Virus record (IMG/VR): IMGVR_UViG_3300030380_004138
Span: 1-29,206 of that record
Strand: one strand, 5' to 3'
Length of the DNA: 29,206 nt
From: a virus
The stretch's first letter is position 1. Each line of letters starts with the position of its first letter. The notes beneath the pieces were generated by a model. The model was not told the origin of the DNA. It searched no databases and saw nothing but the letters and a program-made list of their open reading frames with translations. Below, piece by piece: positions 25,104-29,206 of the stretch. The translations under genes were made by a program, and so were the position numbers.

Positions 25104-26300
25104 TTATTTATTGTTTTTAATTTTAAACTTAAAATCAGAAGAGTTATCACCAAGTACTTTTACTTTTATTCCACCAACTTCAACCTCACCGTGAGCTTGT
25201 CTTGGTTTCATATTAATATTTTTTGATTTAGCTACGCTTTCTTTCATAGCGTCAGCTTTACCTTGTTCGTAAAAATGTTTTGCAATAGCATCAGGGTTCA
25301 TTGCCGTAAATAATGATTTATGATAACCTTTAGCATCTTTTAACATATTATTTTTATCTAAAAACTTTTTAGTAAAATTATTAATATCGCTTTGAGCTGC
25401 TTTTATTTCATTAGCATCTTTTACATTAAACCTATATTTTTTATCACCAACATTATATTCAAAACCTTTGAACTTGTCGTTAAAAACTTGATTAGTTTTT
25501 TGTGTAAAAACTTCGGTACTCTGTTTTACTATTTTTTGAGTTTCTTCTGACTCTTTGTTGTATCTATTAAAGAAATCCCAAGCTTTTTGTTGTTCAGGCG
25601 TAAGCTTTGAACCAGCTTTAATTTCTTCATAGTATTTAGACTTTCGCCCGTCTAAGTAGGCTTTAGCGCTGGCAACTTGCTCTTTTAACGCTAATTTTTT
25701 TCTTTTTATATCTCTTTCTTCATCAACTTCTTCGTCGTAAGAAAAAGTATCTTCCATAAGAAAGTTAATTTCTTCATTTGATAAGTGTGGCTTTGTTTGT
25801 CTATAGTATTCGTATAATAAATCATCATTGTTAAACTTACTATAGTCTTGATTAAGCCTTACGTAATCATTAATATCACCACCTGTTTCTTCTATAAAAT
25901 CAACTAATTTTTGTATGTTTTCAGGTAAAGGTTTGCCAGTAGCCTCAGCTTCAGCAATAGCTTCTTCAACTTGTTCTTCAACTTCAGCTATTTCTTCTTC
26001 TGTTGAATCTTCAGTTATTTCTTCTAATACTATTTCTTCTTTTTCTTCTTCTTTACTTTGTTCGGTAGACTCTTCAAGCTTTTCTTCGTTTTCTTCACGA
26101 ACTTCTTCGCTAGCTTCGGATCCGTCGCGAACAGGTACCTCATCTGTGCTTTGCTTCTCAGTGGCATCTTCTTCTTTTTTTGGTGGATTATCTAAATTTA
26201 CCTTGATGACATTGTCATCTTCTTTTTTGTCACTAATATTTACTTTAGTAACGTTTTCTTTCGTAGTCTCTTCAACTACGTTTTCTTTGTTTTCTTCCAT
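25104..26300 (-). CDS. Acidic scaffolding-like protein
   Basis: 398 residues. The first 130 or so are extremely Glu/Asp-rich and disordered-looking. A middle helical region follows (NIQKLVDFIEETGGDINDYV at about 133-153, then a TKPHLSNEEINFLMED motif and a basic ERDIKRKKLALKEQ helix). The C-terminal part (about 280-398) is Lys-rich and ends in a short beta/basic tail. Placement between portal and major capsid protein, high charge and predicted helices are the usual marks of a capsid scaffolding protein, which guides procapsid assembly and then leaves or is cleaved. No protease catalytic triad is visible. The gene starts 28 bases after the portal stop, with the A/T-only leader TTATATTATATT. 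Confidence 0.75.
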   Translation of the reverse strand: MEENKENVVEETTKENVTKVNISDKKEDDNVIKVNLDNPPKKEEDATEKQSTDEVPVRDGSEASEEVREENEEKLEESTEQSKEEEKEEIVLEEITEDSTEEEIAEVEEQVEEAIAEAEATGKPLPENIQKLVDFIEETGGDINDYVRLNQDYSKFNNDDLLYEYYRQTKPHLSNEEINFLMEDTFSYDEEVDEERDIKRKKLALKEQVASAKAYLDGRKSKYYEEIKAGSKLTPEQQKAWDFFNRYNKESEETQKIVKQSTEVFTQKTNQVFNDKFKGFEYNVGDKKYRFNVKDANEIKAAQSDINNFTKKFLDKNNMLKDAKGYHKSLFTAMNPDAIAKHFYEQGKADAMKESVAKSKNINMKPRQAHGEVEVGGIKVKVLGDNSSDFKFKIKNNK

Positions 26301-26328
26301 AATATAATATAATAATAATTAATAAAAT

Positions 26329-28746
26329 CTATTTAGGTTCAAAACTACCTAAATTAAAACCTCCGCCTAGTATATCATTACCTGCAGACTCAAAGTTTTT
26401 AGGTGGTTTACCTGTCTTTCTTTGTTCAATCATTTCACTTTGTTGTGATGCTTGAATTTTTGTTCTTTCGTCTTTACGATCTTCCTTCTCTTTTTCTCTA
26501 TCTTTTAATGTTTGTGCTTCAACTCCTTTTAACTGCATGTTATATTGAAACTCTAATTGCATTAATTCTTTTTTAAGATTAGCTTCTGCTTGCATTTTTT
26601 GAGCTTCAATTTGAGCTTTCAACTGTTCCATTTGAGCTTTACCTTGATTTAACATTTGCTCTTTTTGTATTTCTGTTTGAGCGGCAGCTTGAGCAGCTTG
26701 CGTATTAGATTGTGATTGCGCTTGTATATTCTCTAACTGTGTTTGTCTATCACGTTCTTGCTTTTTAGTTCTACGTATTTTTAGCATTTGATTTGCTAGT
26801 TTAATATTACGTATCTCTCTAAGATCAATAGCATCTTCAAGATCTATACTTTGTTGTTGCAATGCCATTTGTATGTTGTTTTCTAACCTTGCTTTTTCTT
26901 CTTCGTCTGGTTGAAGTTCTAAGAATATACCAAAGTCATAAAGATGTAGTTCTTTTAAATCATCTAATGTAGCTACATTGTGAGCACCTATAGCTTGAAT
27001 AAAAGCATCTGCAGTTGGAGAGTATTCTAATATATCTGATATTCTTAACGAAAGGTTTTCTGCTGTTTCTGCTGTTAAGAATAAACCAGCTTGCAATATG
27101 TGTCTAGTTGCAGTGTTAGAGTTAGCTGCCGCTAACTTTTGTACGCCTACTAAAGCATTTTTATCTGGCATACTACCATCTCTAGCTTCGTTTAATCCGG
27201 TAACATCTCTTATCATTTGCAAGTAATAATTATAATTACCTATAAGCGCTTGCATTTTATTTCCACCAGAGCCAGAAGTAATTTCTTGTATTGGTACTTT
27301 AGCAGGATTTATATCACCTTCACTTGTAAACGATCTACCAATAACACTACCTGTTTGAAAGAACATGTTCAAAGCTTCTTGTGGATTATAGTTAGTACCA
27401 TTTCCTAAATCAACTTCTGCTAAACCATCAGCATCTAAATAAACTCCATCAGGTACCATACGTGACATTACTTGCTGTAGCTTTAAATGTGTTAACTGTA
27501 TCATGTCAGCAAAACCTGTTATACGTTTTACTAAAGAGTCTATAGTTCCATTGTACATCCTTGGAGCTACAATAGCATAATTCATTTTAACTTTAGTGTA
27601 ATCACTTTTAGGACGCATCATATTTGTTGCCATTTCCCATTTTAAAAGTTTTTCAGTACCAAGTATTAAAGCTCCTTCATAAAGAGTTTCTATAGATCTT
27701 AGTAATTTAGAATATTCACCTTCTTTGTTTTCAGGTGGATTAAAGTTATCGTCTTTAGGTATTATTCTGTCAGCACCTGTACCAGTTTCTTTTATTTTGT
27801 AAACTTCGTTCATATAAGTTTTATAGTTAAAATATAAAACTTCTATTGTGTTATTGTCTTCTTTTTTTCTTGAATATCTATTATTGTAATTACTTCTATT
27901 ATAAGTTTTATTCTTCATAATATCTTCAAGATCACTTTCTGTTAAGTGAGGAAATTGTTTTGCTAGTTCGTTTACTGGTATAGATTTAACTTCACCAACA
28001 TAATATATATCATCAAAATAAGGAGAGTCTGTGTAAGAATAAACTAAGTCTGCAGGATCTACATACTTTATAGTTGCGCCTTCTGAAGTTGTAAAGTCAG
28101 TTTTTACAGCACCGATACCTAATACGGCTAAATCGTAATAAAAACGTTTTTGTATTAAATCATATTTATTACCTTCCATTAAAACGTTTAAAGCTTGCTC
28201 TTGAGCTAGTTCAACTTCTTGCTTGTACTCTAATTGCATGTGTAATTGAAGCTCTTCAGTTGTCTCTGGTAAAACTTCCATGTCACTCTCTGTAGTGTCA
28301 ACATTAAAGTTTTCTTGAGCAAAATCGTTAAACTCTTTAAATTCCATGTCGTCCATAATAGACTGCATATATTTAGTTCTTTTTTCAATACCGTTTGGTG
28401 ATTGAGAAAAAGCTTTTATATCATAAATTCTTTCTGACATACCGTTTACTAAAATATCTACAAACTTAGGTATAATAGGTACTGGTTTCCAGTCTAAATT
28501 AAGGTATGATAAATCACCATTTATAGATAATTCATCTTTATATTTTTGTATTGATTGTTCACCTCTAGCGTATAGCCTTAAGCTGTGAAAGTCATTTTTG
28601 TAATACATGTGTTTGCTATAGTTTCTATCTTCGTAAAACCACTCTGTTTCTATAGCTTTAGCAACTTTTAAACCGTAATCATAACTTATTTTTTCGGCGT
28701 CACTAACTGTTTGACTAGGAAAATATGCTCTACCAGAATATGCCAT
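26329..28746 (-). CDS. Portal protein with Gln-rich coiled-coil C-terminus
   Basis: 805 residues. Residues about 55-110 (SLRLYARGEQSIQKYK, then a WKPVPIIPKFVDILVNGMSERI motif) form a pattern known to me from portals of crAss-like and related podoviruses. A helical core with FADMIQLTHLKLQQVMSRMVPDG follows, and RDVTGLNEARDGSMPDKNALVG is a typical late portal segment. From about 650 to 770 the protein becomes a Gln/Glu/Lys-rich coiled coil, and it ends with a Gly-rich tail. The portal forms the dodecameric DNA gate at one capsid vertex. The gene starts 2 bases after the terminase stop, so the two are tightly coupled. It ends in TAG, whereas every other gene here ends in TAA. No in-frame TAG interrupts the other genes, so the standard code is assumed. 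Confidence 0.85.
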   Translation of the reverse strand: MAYSGRAYFPSQTVSDAEKISYDYGLKVAKAIETEWFYEDRNYSKHMYYKNDFHSLRLYARGEQSIQKYKDELSINGDLSYLNLDWKPVPIIPKFVDILVNGMSERIYDIKAFSQSPNGIEKRTKYMQSIMDDMEFKEFNDFAQENFNVDTTESDMEVLPETTEELQLHMQLEYKQEVELAQEQALNVLMEGNKYDLIQKRFYYDLAVLGIGAVKTDFTTSEGATIKYVDPADLVYSYTDSPYFDDIYYVGEVKSIPVNELAKQFPHLTESDLEDIMKNKTYNRSNYNNRYSRKKEDNNTIEVLYFNYKTYMNEVYKIKETGTGADRIIPKDDNFNPPENKEGEYSKLLRSIETLYEGALILGTEKLLKWEMATNMMRPKSDYTKVKMNYAIVAPRMYNGTIDSLVKRITGFADMIQLTHLKLQQVMSRMVPDGVYLDADGLAEVDLGNGTNYNPQEALNMFFQTGSVIGRSFTSEGDINPAKVPIQEITSGSGGNKMQALIGNYNYYLQMIRDVTGLNEARDGSMPDKNALVGVQKLAAANSNTATRHILQAGLFLTAETAENLSLRISDILEYSPTADAFIQAIGAHNVATLDDLKELHLYDFGIFLELQPDEEEKARLENNIQMALQQQSIDLEDAIDLREIRNIKLANQMLKIRRTKKQERDRQTQLENIQAQSQSNTQAAQAAAQTEIQKEQMLNQGKAQMEQLKAQIEAQKMQAEANLKKELMQLEFQYNMQLKGVEAQTLKDREKEKEDRKDERTKIQASQQSEMIEQRKTGKPPKNFESAGNDILGGGFNLGSFEPK

Positions 28747-28748
28747 AT

Positions 28749-29206
28749 TTATTTTATTATTTGTGAATTAGCTCCAGTATTATTATATCTGGAAATATTT
28801 ATATTTATTTTTGGTTTTTCAACTTTTGGATTTGGACTATATAAATGTCTATTGTTTGCCATTATAGCTAAGCCAGAACTTATTGTTGCATCATATTTAG
28901 TTCTTTTATTTATATCAAATTTAGCCCAATCATTTAACAATTCGTTAAAATACAAACTACCAAAACTACCATCTTTATTCATACCTACATGGTCTTGTAT
29001 ATACATTTCAATCGCAGCGGCGTGAGCTTGTTTAATATCCTCGCTAGAGTTTGGTATACCACCAACTTCTTTCTCTGCAACAGATAATTTATTCCAAACT
29101 TTATCAGGTCGGTTCATACTAAAACCTCTGTAACCTCTACGTCTTAAATAATACAAAAGCCTAGGTTTATTGTTCTCTGCAAGTATTGGCATACCATAAA
29201 ACACTA
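28749..29206 (-). CDS. terL: Terminase large subunit, C-terminal part (partial)
   Basis: The frame runs off the right edge, so only the last 151 residues are visible. The first in-frame codon shown (GTG at 29204-29202) is internal, not a start. The visible part contains YGMPILAENNKPRLLYYLRR, NRPDKVW and a GGIPNSSEDIKQAHAAAIEMY motif, then TKYDATISSGLAIMANN, which I recognise as the end of the nuclease (RNase H-like) domain of phage large terminases. One of the acidic residues in these last two motifs is a candidate metal ligand. The ATPase half lies outside the window. The gene is immediately followed by the portal gene (2-base gap), the usual packaging order. The Lys/Asn-rich tail after residue 125 is probably outside the domain. 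Confidence 0.8.
   Translation of the reverse strand, partial: VFYGMPILAENNKPRLLYYLRRRGYRGFSMNRPDKVWNKLSVAEKEVGGIPNSSEDIKQAHAAAIEMYIQDHVGMNKDGSFGSLYFNELLNDWAKFDINKRTKYDATISSGLAIMANNRHLYSPNPKVEKPKININISRYNNTGANSQIIK

Noticed and set aside
25915-26307. Plus-strand Ser-rich frame of 130 codons opposite the scaffold-like gene
   Set aside because: The Ser/Phe bias is the antisense reflection of the Glu-rich repeats of the scaffold protein.
26329-26331. TAG stop of the portal gene as a sign of stop-codon reassignment (seen in some crAss-like phages)
   Set aside because: Read-through would add only a short A/T-rich, Ile/Leu/Tyr-coding stretch overlapping the next gene, and no other gene contains in-frame TAG; the standard code explains everything.
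1-29206. tRNA genes, CRISPR arrays, insertion sequences and attachment sites
   Set aside because: Gaps between genes are at most 68 bases and contain none of these; no transposase, integrase or repeat array was seen.

Overview
The window is a compact, AT-rich piece of a tailed double-stranded DNA phage genome. Every supported gene lies on the minus strand, so it reads from right to left. Gaps are 2 to 68 bases and no stretch over 300 bases lacks a gene. The order is the end of the large terminase, portal, an acidic scaffold-like protein, major capsid protein, a small unassigned virion protein, two head-to-tail ring/adaptor-like proteins, a giant nozzle-like tail protein, a beta-rich tail protein, and three proteins at the place where ejected internal proteins usually sit. 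The last of these is 2340 residues long. This layout is podovirus-like: I see no sheath, tail tube, tape measure or contractile baseplate genes. The long portal with a Gln-rich coiled-coil tail and the ring/nozzle series recall crAss-like and related marine podoviruses. That placement rests on recalled family resemblance, not on a search.

Host: no start codon has a recognisable Shine-Dalgarno sequence. Starts follow A/T-only tracts, often ending ATATT, AAATT or AAAT. Stops are almost all TAA, with TAG at the portal. This fits a Bacteroidetes/Flavobacteria host but does not prove it; another AT-rich marine host is possible.

Right third (about 20.1-29.2 kb): packaging and head genes. A strong intrinsic terminator with a UUCG loop follows the capsid gene. 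A second GC-rich hairpin with a UACG loop, but no U-tract, sits just before the first ring gene. The second ring protein (541 aa) appears to carry a roughly 250-residue jelly-roll-like insertion.

Middle (9.7-20.1 kb): a 2874-aa nozzle-like protein with a recognisable N-terminal motif and propeller-like core. It is interrupted by two carbohydrate-binding-like jelly-roll segments and a long aromatic-rich segment. A 611-aa beta-rich tail protein follows.

Left third (0.1-9.6 kb): a 296-aa Gln/Ala-rich protein with one N-terminal hydrophobic segment, a 520-aa protein with an EF-hand-like loop, and the 2340-aa protein. The last combines an HExxH metallopeptidase-like site, a PD-(D/E)XK nuclease-like motif, a HAD phosphatase-like domain, hydrophobic segments and a Lys/Arg-rich tail. 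I read it as a 'polyvalent' internal virion protein that enters the cell with the DNA. This is the most interesting object in the window. At the left edge another gene begins (17 codons visible) with what looks like a signal peptide or membrane anchor.
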